This document shows positions 1 to 6,734 of a stretch of 13,517 nucleotides of DNA, one piece after another (within the stretch, counting starts at the first letter, position 1; every line of letters begins with the position of its first letter). The stretch is from positions 1 through 13,517 of the forward strand of contig DVGT01000014.1 of NCBI GenBank assembly GCA_018712555.1, written 5' to 3'. The position numbers and the translations under genes were made by a program. The notes under the pieces are model-generated. The model ran no database searches and was not told where the DNA came from. It saw only the letters and a list, made by a program, of their open reading frames with translations. The stretch comes from Faecimorpha stercoravium (GTDB taxonomy: Bacteria > Bacillota > Clostridia > Lachnospirales > Bianqueaceae).

Positions 1-423
1 AACATCTTTTTTATATCACTTCTTTCAAAGCCGGCATTTTGGGCGGCTTAAAAGTTGTGCCCTAAAATATCAAATCGAATTTTTGAAATTTTCTTCAAAA
101 AACACTTGACTTTTTATTAGCAGGCTTTCTAATAAACTTGTAGCTACGCATGAATCATAACACAGACCTAACGAGAAAACATTTCCGGTTTTGCGGTATT
201 TTCCGCAGACACTCGTAATCGGCTTCGGTGGTAGTTCCCGTTGACTGGCGTCCTTCTTCACGCAGGGTATAATGTATTTTGAATAAAAACAGAGTCTGGA
301 ACAAAGCGAATGATTTTGCGACATCCTCATTACTGTATGAGCGATGTAACATTTCTCTAGCTAGACCCATGAGAAACTATGGGCTGTGAAATCGCAATGC
401 TCTTATGGAATGTCTTGGAAACG

Positions 424-455
424 AAAAAGGAGTCCGTGTATTTACGGAACTCCTT
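424..455 (-). terminator. Probable terminator of the thioesterase transcript
   Basis: AAGGAGT-CCGT (427-437) pairs with ACGG-ACTCCTT (444-455) as an 11-bp stem with one bulged base and a 6-nt loop. Read on the minus strand the stem runs straight into TTTTTCGTTT, the arrangement of an intrinsic terminator. It lies about 110 nt downstream of the thioesterase stop codon. No other minus-strand gene is visible between them. Confidence 0.45.
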
Positions 456-529
456 AGAGGATCGTACTCTTTCATCCTGTGCAAATAGTGAGACAGTGCC
501 TTCAAACCATGTAAAATACTTTCCTGCGC

Positions 530-559
530 GCCCGCTACATTTTACAGCGGCTCTTTTTT
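530..559 (+). terminator. Terminator-like hairpin with competing upstream pairing
   Basis: CCGCT (532-536) pairs with AGCGG (546-550), extended by G530-C551 across a bulged C, and is followed by six T at 554-559. This has the form of a plus-strand intrinsic terminator, though the stem is short. TGTAAAAT (510-517) is perfectly complementary to ATTTTACA (539-546), which covers the loop and the first base of the 3' arm. The two folds exclude each other, as in attenuators. No plus-strand gene follows, so it would end a transcript coming from the left. Confidence 0.4.
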
Positions 560-565
560 GAAGAC

Positions 566-958
566 TCAAGATTTGATAAAACCGGTGACGGTGACAAGGG
601 CGACGGGAGTATCCAGATCGTCAAAGAGATGAATCAGGTAAGTGCAGGTACTGCGGCCTTGCTTTTCGCAACGGGCCTCCGCAATGAGTTTTGTACCTTT
701 AGCGACGCCCAGGAAAGAGATCTGACTGGATAAGGAGACCGTAGGGGGCTGATCCGCGTTACTGGCTACTGCAAACGCAAAATCTGCCAACGTGAAAATG
801 GCGCCGCCCATCACGGTGCCAACTGCATTCAGGTGCTTGGGCTCAATAGTAAAACTACAGCGGGCGTATCCGCTTTTTACTTCTTCTATTTGCGCGCCTA
901 AGATTTTGGTCGCAAAACAGTCGGAAAAGAAATGTGTCTTGATTGATTCAATATCCAT
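566..958 (-). CDS. PaaI-family hotdog-fold acyl-CoA thioesterase
   Basis: The 130-residue protein has the length and motif order of a single-domain hotdog thioesterase of the PaaI/YdiI type, which hydrolyses aromatic or medium-chain acyl-CoA in the cytosol. The family core is visible at residues 42-60: HLN, then VMGGAIFTLADF, with the likely catalytic Asp59 on the central helix. The usual His before GG (VHGG) is Met50 here. The C-terminal strands (SLSSQISFLG, residues 75-84) are typical. The ATG at 958 is preceded by AGAGGTG at a normal distance. It is divergent from the phenylacetate-CoA ligase operon, so arylacetyl-CoA is a plausible substrate; this is inferred from context, since PaaI enzymes are known to act on phenylacetyl-CoA derivatives in aerobic pathways. 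Its leader contains element A, and an inverted repeat covers its start codon. Confidence 0.88.
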   Translation of the reverse strand: MDIESIKTHFFSDCFATKILGAQIEEVKSGYARCSFTIEPKHLNAVGTVMGGAIFTLADFAFAVASNADQPPTVSLSSQISFLGVAKGTKLIAEARCEKQGRSTCTYLIHLFDDLDTPVALVTVTGFIKS

Positions 959-1037
959 GAAATAAACACCTCTCTATCATTGGATATGGGTTCCATTGCT
1001 GCAATTATAGGAAACTGTCAAGCCACACCCCATAACC
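951..1037 (-). promoter_or_regulatory. Alternative pairings around the thioesterase start codon
   Basis: On the minus-strand transcript AUAUCCA (987 to 981) is perfectly complementary to UGGAUAU (957 to 951). The second arm contains the U and G of the start codon, and the loop holds the ribosome binding site. The overlapping CCCAUAUCC (990 to 982) can instead pair, 8 of 9 positions, with GGUUAUGGG (1037 to 1029) inside element A. The two pairings exclude each other and would respectively block or free the start codon. The complementarities are seen directly; a regulatory role is inference, and 7-9 bp matches can arise by chance over about 90 nt. Confidence 0.35.
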
Positions 1038-1126
1038 AGACTTCCTTCGGAGTTTGACGCCCTATGGCGGCAAACTCGAGGCGTGGCTCAATACCTACAG
1101 TACTAGGAAGCTGTAATGCCACACCT
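1011..1126 (-). ncRNA. Element A: candidate structured leader RNA, one unit
   Basis: This is one 96-bp unit plus the boundary repeat, related to element B at 12975-13204. Read on the minus strand, hairpin 1 has an outer stem GGUGUGGC (1125-1118) with GCCACGCC (1087-1080), complete with one G-U, and an inner stem UACAG/CUGUA closing the 10-nt loop CUUCCUAGUA. Hairpin 2 is GAGUUUG (1077-1071) with CAAACUC (1056-1050), with inner CGCC/GGCG. Element B has AACAG/CUGUU and GAGAUUGA/UCAAUCUC at the same places, so base changes are compensated. The outer stem has an A-C mismatch on the plus strand but G-U on the minus strand, favouring minus transcription. A GGUGUGGC copy recurs at the 3' end. It lies in the thioesterase leader. 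I cannot assign it to a named RNA class. Confidence 0.55.
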
Positions 1127-1156
1127 ATTATACCACAACCTCCTATAGCCATACAA
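1127..1156 (-). promoter_or_regulatory. Extended -10 promoter at the edge of element A
   Basis: The minus strand reads TGG-TATAAT (1135 to 1127), a perfect -10 with the TGn extension. A weak TTGTAT lies 18 nt upstream (1156 to 1151). Transcription would start near 1120, at the first base pairs of hairpin 1. The same boundary, TGTGRTATAATAGG, occurs at element B. It would drive the thioesterase with a leader of about 160 nt. A second minus-strand TATAAT at 1009 to 1004 has no usable -35: the TTGACA at 1021 to 1016 is only 6 nt away. Confidence 0.5.
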
Positions 1157-1217
1157 CAGAAGAAACGTAAATTTTTTTGCGCCTTGCTAAAAAAAAGGCT
1201 CTTCACGGTAAAATCTT

Positions 1218-1246
1218 TTGACAAATGGTAGGATCTATGAGATAAT
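1218..1246 (+). promoter_or_regulatory. Promoter of the paaK-ior operon
   Basis: A perfect -35 TTGACA (1218-1223) is followed after 17 nt by GATAAT (1241-1246), preceded by TGA as a TGn extension. A-rich DNA lies upstream (around 1191-1198). The start would be near 1253, giving a leader of about 57 nt before the GTG of the first ligase gene. I see no clear operator or terminator in the leader. Confidence 0.75.
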
Positions 1247-1309
1247 AATAGAAATATCGGAGGAAGACAAAGGAGTTTTCCTTCAGAACCAAGGAGAGGA
1301 AGTGCACAG

Positions 1310-2623
1310 GTGTTTTTCCAGAAGGATATCGAGACGATGCCCCGTAAGGAGCTTTTGGAATTACAGCTTCAAAAGCTGAAAGCGACTGTAGCATACTGCT
1401 ATCATCATACAGCTTTTTATCGAGAGCGCCTAGATAAAGCAGGCGTGGGTGATGGAAGCAAGATCAGGCAGTTATCAGACATACAATATATTCCATATAC
1501 GACGAAAGATGATTTTAGGGATCATTATCCCTTTGGTTTGATGGCGGTTCCTATGAATCAGATTGTGAGGATTCATGCCTCTTCTGGGACAACTGGCAAG
1601 CCTACGGTAGGCGTTTACACGCGAGAGGATCTGGATATATGGTCTGACTGTGTGGCCCGTGTTGCGGTAGCCGGTGGTGTGACGGCGGATGATATCGTAC
1701 AGGTCAGTTTTGGCTACGGCCTTTTTACCGGAGCGTTAGGGTTGCATTATGGCCTGGAAAAGATTGGAGCAACGGTTATACCCGCATCATCTGGAAATAC
1801 GGAAAAGCAAATGATGATGTTTCGAGACTTTGGGGTGACGGGGTTGGTGGCGACGCCCTCGTATGCACTATATTTGAGTGAAGCAGTAAAAGAAGCGGGG
1901 TACCCCCTGTCGGATTACAAGCTGCGGCTGGGGATCCTGGGATCAGAACCCTGTACGCCAGAGATGCGAGATCAGATTGAAGCTAATCTGCATATCTATG
2001 TTTCAGACAATTATGGGATGACAGAACTGGGCGGTCCTGGTGTAGCCGGAGATTGCTCGGAACGTCAGGGAATGCATTTCGCAGAAGATCATTTCCTACC
2101 AGAGATCATTGATCCGGAGACGGGAGAGCGCCTGGGAGAAGGAGAGCAGGGAGAGCTTGTGGTGACCACACTGAGCAAAGTGGGAATGCCGGTATTGCGG
2201 TATCGCACCAAAGACATCACCTCGCTTACATATGAGCCATGTCCATGTGGCCGTACCCACGCTCGTATGTCAAAGACGGCAGGGCGCACGGATGATATGC
2301 TGATTATAAAGGGAGTCAATGTATTCCCGACGCAGATTGAGAGTGTCTTGATCGGTACGCCGCATATTGGACCGCATTATCGGCTGATTGTCCGTCGTAA
2401 GAATTATCGAGACACATTAGAGATACAAGTCGAGTTGGTTAATGCGGATCTGTTGGAACGTTATCGAGAACTGGAGGCGTTGCAGCATAGCCTGCATGAT
2501 CGGCTGAAGAGCGTACTGGGGTTGGAAGCGAAGATAACGCTGGTGCAGCCCAAGACATTGGAAAGATTTCAAGGAAAAGCGAAGCGGATCCTGGATCTGC
2601 GCAACCAACCTGAAGAAGGATAA
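1310..2623 (+). CDS. paaK: Phenylacetate-CoA ligase (first copy)
   Basis: This 437-residue ANL-superfamily enzyme activates an arylacetate with ATP and CoA to arylacetyl-CoA, AMP and PPi, or works in reverse. The P-loop is SSGTTGK at residues 91-97, the adenylation signature YGMTE at 235-239, the hinge region GRTDDML follows near 325, and the catalytic lysine lies in GKAKRI near 422-427. A CPCGR motif at 311-315 matches the family. Full length. The GTG start is chosen because it restores the family N-terminus (MFFQKDIETM) and follows GAGAGGA; the next ATG (1337) has no ribosome binding site. The family motif usually GAEPW reads GSEPC at 211-215, so the substrate may differ from that of the second copy. 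It is first in the operon and 13 nt ahead of iorA. Confidence 0.9.
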   Translation: MFFQKDIETMPRKELLELQLQKLKATVAYCYHHTAFYRERLDKAGVGDGSKIRQLSDIQYIPYTTKDDFRDHYPFGLMAVPMNQIVRIHASSGTTGKPTVGVYTREDLDIWSDCVARVAVAGGVTADDIVQVSFGYGLFTGALGLHYGLEKIGATVIPASSGNTEKQMMMFRDFGVTGLVATPSYALYLSEAVKEAGYPLSDYKLRLGILGSEPCTPEMRDQIEANLHIYVSDNYGMTELGGPGVAGDCSERQGMHFAEDHFLPEIIDPETGERLGEGEQGELVVTTLSKVGMPVLRYRTKDITSLTYEPCPCGRTHARMSKTAGRTDDMLIIKGVNVFPTQIESVLIGTPHIGPHYRLIVRRKNYRDTLEIQVELVNADLLERYRELEALQHSLHDRLKSVLGLEAKITLVQPKTLERFQGKAKRILDLRNQPEEG

Positions 2624-2636
2624 GGAGGAGAGAACG

Positions 2637-4382
2637 TTGAAAAAGATCATGTTGGGCAATGAGGCGGTTGCCCGTGGATTGTATGAGGCGGGTGTACGAG
2701 TGGTGTCCAGCTATCCTGGAACGCCCAGTACAGAGATTACTGAGGCGGCTACACAATATGAAGAAATATATTGTGAGTGGGCGCCGAATGAGAAAGTGGC
2801 GACAGAGACCGCGATCGGTGCCTGTATCGCGGGCAGCCGCGCATTCAGCGGTATGAAACACGTAGGGCTGAACGTGGCGGCGGATCCGCTGTATACGGCA
2901 TCTTATACGGGAGTCAATGCTGGTTTGGTCATTGGCGTAGCCGATGATCCGGGAATGCATTCCTCACAGAATGAGCAGGATTCGCGACATCATGCGATCG
3001 CGGCGAAACTGGCGATGCTGGAGCCGGCAGACTCGACGGAATGCCTGGAATATACGAAGTTGGCATATACGCTGTCCGAGGAGTTTGACACGCCGGTGAT
3101 GCTGCGTCTGACGACACGAATCGCGCATTCCAGAAGCCTGGTAGAAGAGCATGAGCCACAGGAAGCTCCGGAGAGAGAATTCGATAAAGATCCGCAGAAG
3201 TATGTGATGATGCCTGCGATGGCGATCAAAAGGCATGCGATTATTGAGGAACGTCAGCGTAAGCTGCAGGAATATGCAGAGACGGCGCCAATTAATCAGG
3301 TGGAAGACCATGGTGCGAAGATCGGAGTCATCGCGGCGGGTATCTGTTATCAATATGCGAGAGAAGCGTTGGGAGAAGGAGCGAATTACTTGAAGCTGGG
3401 TATGGTCAATCCGTTGCCAGTGGAGTTGATCCGCAATTTTGCCAAGCGCTGTGAAAAGGTCTATGTGATTGAAGAACTAGACAGCGTGATTGAGGATCAT
3501 TGCCGTAAGATCGGTGTATCCGTTATAGGAAAAGAATGTTTTACGCTGTTGGGTGAGTATTCTCAGAATATGATTCGGGAGAAGATTCTGGGAATTCGGC
3601 CGGAAGTCATGCAGACGGATTTGGAGATTCCGGGACGTCCGCCAGTTCTCTGTGCAGGATGTCCTCACCGTGGTATGTTTTACTTGCTGAAAAAATTAAA
3701 GTGCAACGTGAGCGGAGATATCGGCTGCTATACGTTGGGGGCCCTGGCGCCCTTGTCTTCGATTGATACCAGTATCTGTATGGGAGCGTCGGTTTCGGCT
3801 CTTCATGGCATGGTGAAGGCGAAGGGAAAGGAATTTGCCAAGAAGTCCGTAGCGGTCATCGGGGATTCTACCTTTATTCATTCAGGTATTACAGGTATGA
3901 TCAATATGGCATACAACCAAGGATATGGTACTATCATCGTACTGGATAATTCGATTACGGGGATGACGGGACACCAGAACAATCCGGCGAATGGCTTGAC
4001 GATCAAGGGAGACCCCACGATTGCTGTAAATCTGGAAGCTCTGGCAAAAGCCTGCGGGTTCCAGCGAGTACAAGTGGTGGATCCTTATGATCTAAAGGAT
4101 ACAGAACGGGTATTGAAGGAGGAACTGGCGGCGGAGGAGCCGTCCCTGATCATCTCCCGTAGACCCTGTATGCTTCTGAAAACCGTCAAGCACCGTCCTC
4201 CGTTGGCAGTGGATCCGCAAAAGTGTATCGGGTGTAAGAGCTGCATGCGGGTGGGATGCCCGGCCATCAGTATTCGAGATGGAAAAGCAGTGATTGACTT
4301 TACACAGTGCATGGGATGCAGCTTCTGTAAGCAGCTTTGTCCTAAGGATGCCATCGGTGTGAAAGGAGGTGCTCAGGCATGA
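2637..4382 (+). CDS. iorA: Indolepyruvate:ferredoxin oxidoreductase, alpha subunit
   Basis: IorA is the large subunit of the cytosolic TPP enzyme that oxidatively decarboxylates arylpyruvates (indole-, phenyl-, hydroxyphenylpyruvate) to arylacetyl-CoA while reducing ferredoxin, reversibly. At 581 residues it is of normal length. Seen in order: an N-terminal pyrimidine-binding domain with SSYPGTPSTE (24-33), the CAGCPHRG motif (339-346), the TPP-binding GDST (409-412) with NSITGMTGHQNNP (438-450), and a C-terminal two-cluster ferredoxin domain. Its cysteines are C530, C533, C536, C541 (the longer spacing usual in IorA) and C558, C561, C564, C568. The TTG start follows AAGGAGGAG. It overlaps iorB by 4 nt (ATGA), fitting co-translation of the two subunits. 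Confidence 0.96.
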   Translation: MKKIMLGNEAVARGLYEAGVRVVSSYPGTPSTEITEAATQYEEIYCEWAPNEKVATETAIGACIAGSRAFSGMKHVGLNVAADPLYTASYTGVNAGLVIGVADDPGMHSSQNEQDSRHHAIAAKLAMLEPADSTECLEYTKLAYTLSEEFDTPVMLRLTTRIAHSRSLVEEHEPQEAPEREFDKDPQKYVMMPAMAIKRHAIIEERQRKLQEYAETAPINQVEDHGAKIGVIAAGICYQYAREALGEGANYLKLGMVNPLPVELIRNFAKRCEKVYVIEELDSVIEDHCRKIGVSVIGKECFTLLGEYSQNMIREKILGIRPEVMQTDLEIPGRPPVLCAGCPHRGMFYLLKKLKCNVSGDIGCYTLGALAPLSSIDTSICMGASVSALHGMVKAKGKEFAKKSVAVIGDSTFIHSGITGMINMAYNQGYGTIIVLDNSITGMTGHQNNPANGLTIKGDPTIAVNLEALAKACGFQRVQVVDPYDLKDTERVLKEELAAEEPSLIISRRPCMLLKTVKHRPPLAVDPQKCIGCKSCMRVGCPAISIRDGKAVIDFTQCMGCSFCKQLCPKDAIGVKGGAQA

Positions 4383-4951
4383 AATCGTTGAATGTGATGA
4401 TTGTTGGTGTTGGCGGTCAGGGGACTCTTCTGGCCAGCCGGGTTCTGGGAGCGGCTATGCAGGCCGCAGGGCAGGATGTCAAGGTCAGTGAAGTGCATGG
4501 CATGAGCCAGCGCGGAGGTTCGGTCGTGACTTATGTGCGTGCGGGAGAAAAAGTGTATTCCCCCATTATCAATCCGGGAGAGGCGGATCTGATCCTGGCC
4601 TTTGAACAGTTGGAGGCGGCCAGATGGCTTCCCTATCTGAAAAAGGAGGGAATGCTGATTGTGAATACACAGAAGATGGATCCTATGCCAGTGGTCACAG
4701 GGGCAGCACAGTATCCGGAAGGGGTATTGGAAGCGCTTCGAAAGGCAGGCGCGCGGTTGCAGGCCGTAGACGCACTGAAGCTGGCAATGGAAGCGGGGTC
4801 CGTCAAGGCGGTGAATATCGTCTTGATCGGGGTCATGGCCAGACAGACCGACATTCCGAAGGAAGTATGGCAGGATGCGGTGCGAAGCACAGTGCCGGAG
4901 CGATTTGTCGAACTCAACCTAAAGGCTTTTGAAGCCGGATATACAGCATAA
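4379..4951 (+). CDS. iorB: Indolepyruvate:ferredoxin oxidoreductase, beta subunit
   Basis: IorB is the small gamma-type subunit that completes the IorAB enzyme. The 190-residue protein shows the nucleotide-fold start GVGGQGTLLAS (residues 11-21) and the conserved EVHGMSQRGGSV (38-49) typical of this family of 2-oxoacid:ferredoxin oxidoreductases. The ATG overlaps the iorA stop, and its ribosome binding site AAAGGAGGTG (4362-4371) lies within the end of iorA, so the two are translationally coupled. Complete and without odd features. The nearest alternative would be a related ketoacid oxidoreductase gamma subunit, but adjacency to a full-length iorA settles it. Confidence 0.95.
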   Translation: MKSLNVMIVGVGGQGTLLASRVLGAAMQAAGQDVKVSEVHGMSQRGGSVVTYVRAGEKVYSPIINPGEADLILAFEQLEAARWLPYLKKEGMLIVNTQKMDPMPVVTGAAQYPEGVLEALRKAGARLQAVDALKLAMEAGSVKAVNIVLIGVMARQTDIPKEVWQDAVRSTVPERFVELNLKAFEAGYTA

Positions 4952-4970
4952 TAAAACTGGGAGGCCAACG

Positions 4971-6281
4971 ATGGAAAGAGAAGAACTGTATTTTCAGCCA
5001 GAGATAGAGTGCGCGGAACCGGAGGTGCTGCGTGAAATTCAATCGGAGCGTCTGCGCAGCATGGTGGCACGGTGTTATCAACACGTTCCATTTTATCGCC
5101 GTAAGCTGGATGAGATGGGGATTCGTCCAGAGGACATTCAAAGTATTGATGATATCGTAAAGTTGCCGTTTACATATAAGACGGATTTAAGAGATCATTT
5201 TCCGTATGGCCTGGTTGCGGTGCCGAAGGAAGAGGTGGTGCGTGTACACGCTTCTTCGGGAACAACGGGCAAACAGACCGTGGTGGCGTATACGCAGCAT
5301 GATATTGATGTGTGGGCGAATGGTGCGGCGCGCGCATTAGCGGCGGCCGGATGTACCAGAAGTGATTATGTTCATATCTCGTATGGGTACGGTTTGTTTA
5401 CGGGCGGATTAGGCTTGCATTATGGTGCGGAGAAGCTGGGAGCCGCGGCGATTCCTGTATCTTCGGGGAATACGAAGAGGCAGGTGCAGATTCTGCAGGA
5501 TTTCGGAAGTAACTTTCTTTGCTGCACACCTTCTTATGCGGCCTATATCGGGGAGACTTGTCGAGAAATGGGAGTGGACACCACTAAGATTCCGCTGCGG
5601 GCAGGGTTATTCGGCGCGGAGGCATGGAGTGAAGGAATGCGTGAAAACATCGAAAAACTTCTGAATATAGATGCTTACGATATCTATGGTTTATCGGAGA
5701 TTGCGGGACCGGGCGTAGCTTACGAGTGCCGAGAGAAGCAGGGACTCCATGTATGCGAGGATTATTTTTATCCGGAAATCATTGATCCGGATACAGGGAA
5801 AGTGCTTCCTGACGGTGAGTATGGAGAGCTTGTCTTTACTTGTATTGGAAAAGAAGCGCTTCCGCTGATTCGTTATAGGACGCGGGATATCAGCGCCCTG
5901 GTCAGAGAAAAGTGTGCATGCGGAAGAACCGTCGTACGTCTCAAGAAACTCAAAGGACGTACAGACGATATGTTGATTATTCGGGGTGTCAATGTATTCC
6001 CCTCTCAGGTGGAATATGTATTGACGGAGATGGGACTGGAGCCAAACTATCTGATTGTTGTCGATCGGGTGGGAGCTTTGGATACGATGGAAGTACAGGT
6101 AGAGATGACTCCTCAAATGTTCTCGGATTCAGTCAAAGATATTGAATCCTATGAGAGACGTCTCGCTGCGGCAATGCAGTCGACTCTTAACATTGCTGCC
6201 AATGTGAAGTTGGTGGCGCCGAAATCGCTGAGTCGTTCGGAGGGAAAGGCACAGCGCGTTATTGATCGAAGAAAGATTTAA
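4971..6281 (+). CDS. paaK: Phenylacetate-CoA ligase (second copy)
   Basis: A second complete ANL arylacetate-CoA ligase of 436 residues, similar throughout to the first copy but clearly diverged. P-loop SSGTTGK at 95-101, GAEAWS at 215-220 (keeping the Trp that the first copy lacks), YGLSE at 239-243, hinge region GRTDDML at 329-335 and catalytic Lys426 in EGKAQRV. A CACGR motif is at 315-319. The ATG at 4971 is chosen over an upstream in-frame ATG at 4929 because GGGAGG sits 6 nt before it and the upstream start lies inside iorB. Together with the first copy it brackets iorAB, suggesting two arylacetates of different specificity, or opposite preferred directions. It is followed 18 nt later by the ACT gene. 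Confidence 0.92.
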   Translation: MEREELYFQPEIECAEPEVLREIQSERLRSMVARCYQHVPFYRRKLDEMGIRPEDIQSIDDIVKLPFTYKTDLRDHFPYGLVAVPKEEVVRVHASSGTTGKQTVVAYTQHDIDVWANGAARALAAAGCTRSDYVHISYGYGLFTGGLGLHYGAEKLGAAAIPVSSGNTKRQVQILQDFGSNFLCCTPSYAAYIGETCREMGVDTTKIPLRAGLFGAEAWSEGMRENIEKLLNIDAYDIYGLSEIAGPGVAYECREKQGLHVCEDYFYPEIIDPDTGKVLPDGEYGELVFTCIGKEALPLIRYRTRDISALVREKCACGRTVVRLKKLKGRTDDMLIIRGVNVFPSQVEYVLTEMGLEPNYLIVVDRVGALDTMEVQVEMTPQMFSDSVKDIESYERRLAAAMQSTLNIAANVKLVAPKSLSRSEGKAQRVIDRRKI

Positions 6282-6299
6282 AGAGAAGGAGGAAGGGAA

Positions 6300-6734
6300 A
6301 TGAGCGTTCAGCAGTTATCCGTATTTGTGGAGAATAAACGTGGCGGCCTGGCAGAAGTGACGCATGCCTTGGCACAAAATAGAATCAATATTCTGGCCTT
6401 GTCTATTGCGGATACGACAGATTATGGCGTTTTACGGATGATCGTAGACCGACCAGAGGAAGCTGCGGAGATTTTGAAGATGCAGAATGCGGCGGTGACA
6501 CTGACGGATGTTTTGGCTGTCAAGATGCCGAATTATCCAGGCGGTCTGGATGGGGCAGTGCAGGCATTATCCGCAGAGAATATCAGTATAGAATATATGT
6601 ATGCGTTTGTGTGTCCATTGCCAGAAGAGGCTTGTATGGTATTTAGAGTGGAAGAACGGGATAGAGCCGGAAAGGTATTGGAGGACGCGGGTTATACCCA
6701 GCTTGTAACTAGTGATTTGTATGAACGAAAATAG
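6300..6734 (+). CDS. Tandem ACT-domain protein, probable amino acid sensor
   Basis: The 144-residue protein consists of two ACT domains and nothing else: about residues 3-68 (beginning QLSVFVENKRGGLAEV) and 70-141 (VLAVKMPNYPGGLDGAV). Each shows the ACT pattern of a strand, a glycine-rich turn (GGL) and a helix. Stand-alone tandem ACT proteins of this sort commonly neighbour phenylacetate-CoA ligase and Ior genes and are thought to bind an amino acid; the ligand and target here are unknown. AAGGAGG lies 6 nt before the ATG. Position in the operon suggests that it senses an aromatic amino acid or regulates the ligases or IorAB (inference). Its end overlaps the next gene by 14 nt. Confidence 0.88.
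   Translation: MSVQQLSVFVENKRGGLAEVTHALAQNRINILALSIADTTDYGVLRMIVDRPEEAAEILKMQNAAVTLTDVLAVKMPNYPGGLDGAVQALSAENISIEYMYAFVCPLPEEACMVFRVEERDRAGKVLEDAGYTQLVTSDLYERK

Larger units (their letters stand above)
1..565. other. Gene-free AT-rich region with several hairpins
   Basis: I recognise no protein here. The open frames are short, lack ribosome binding sites and resemble no family I know. What is visible: an inverted repeat AAGCCG/CGGCTT (28-33 with 44-49); a perfect 7-bp inverted repeat TTATTAG/CTAATAA (114-120 with 129-135) just downstream of a -35-like TTGACT (106-111); a hairpin at 427-455; and a second hairpin at 530-551 followed by six T. The plus strand could carry a small untranslated RNA, or the tail of a transcript from left of the window, ending near 559. 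The minus-strand thioesterase transcript would run into this region. A decayed gene or old mobile remnant is also possible. Confidence 0.4.

Noticed and set aside
155..370. A 71-residue minus-strand open frame in the left gene-free region
   Set aside because: No ribosome binding site, no recognisable domain, and the overlapping frames are equally open. Could be a decayed gene, but nothing supports calling it.
1004..1021. Minus-strand TTGACA and TATAAT together as a thioesterase promoter
   Set aside because: The two boxes are perfect but only 6 nt apart, far from the 16-18 nt needed, so they cannot act as a pair.
1066..1082. Similarity of GGCGGCAAACTCGAGG in element A to GGCGGCCAACTCGAAA in the rRNA leader (13352-13367)
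   Set aside because: The match is about 13 of 16 with no agreement on either side and different folding contexts, so chance is likely.
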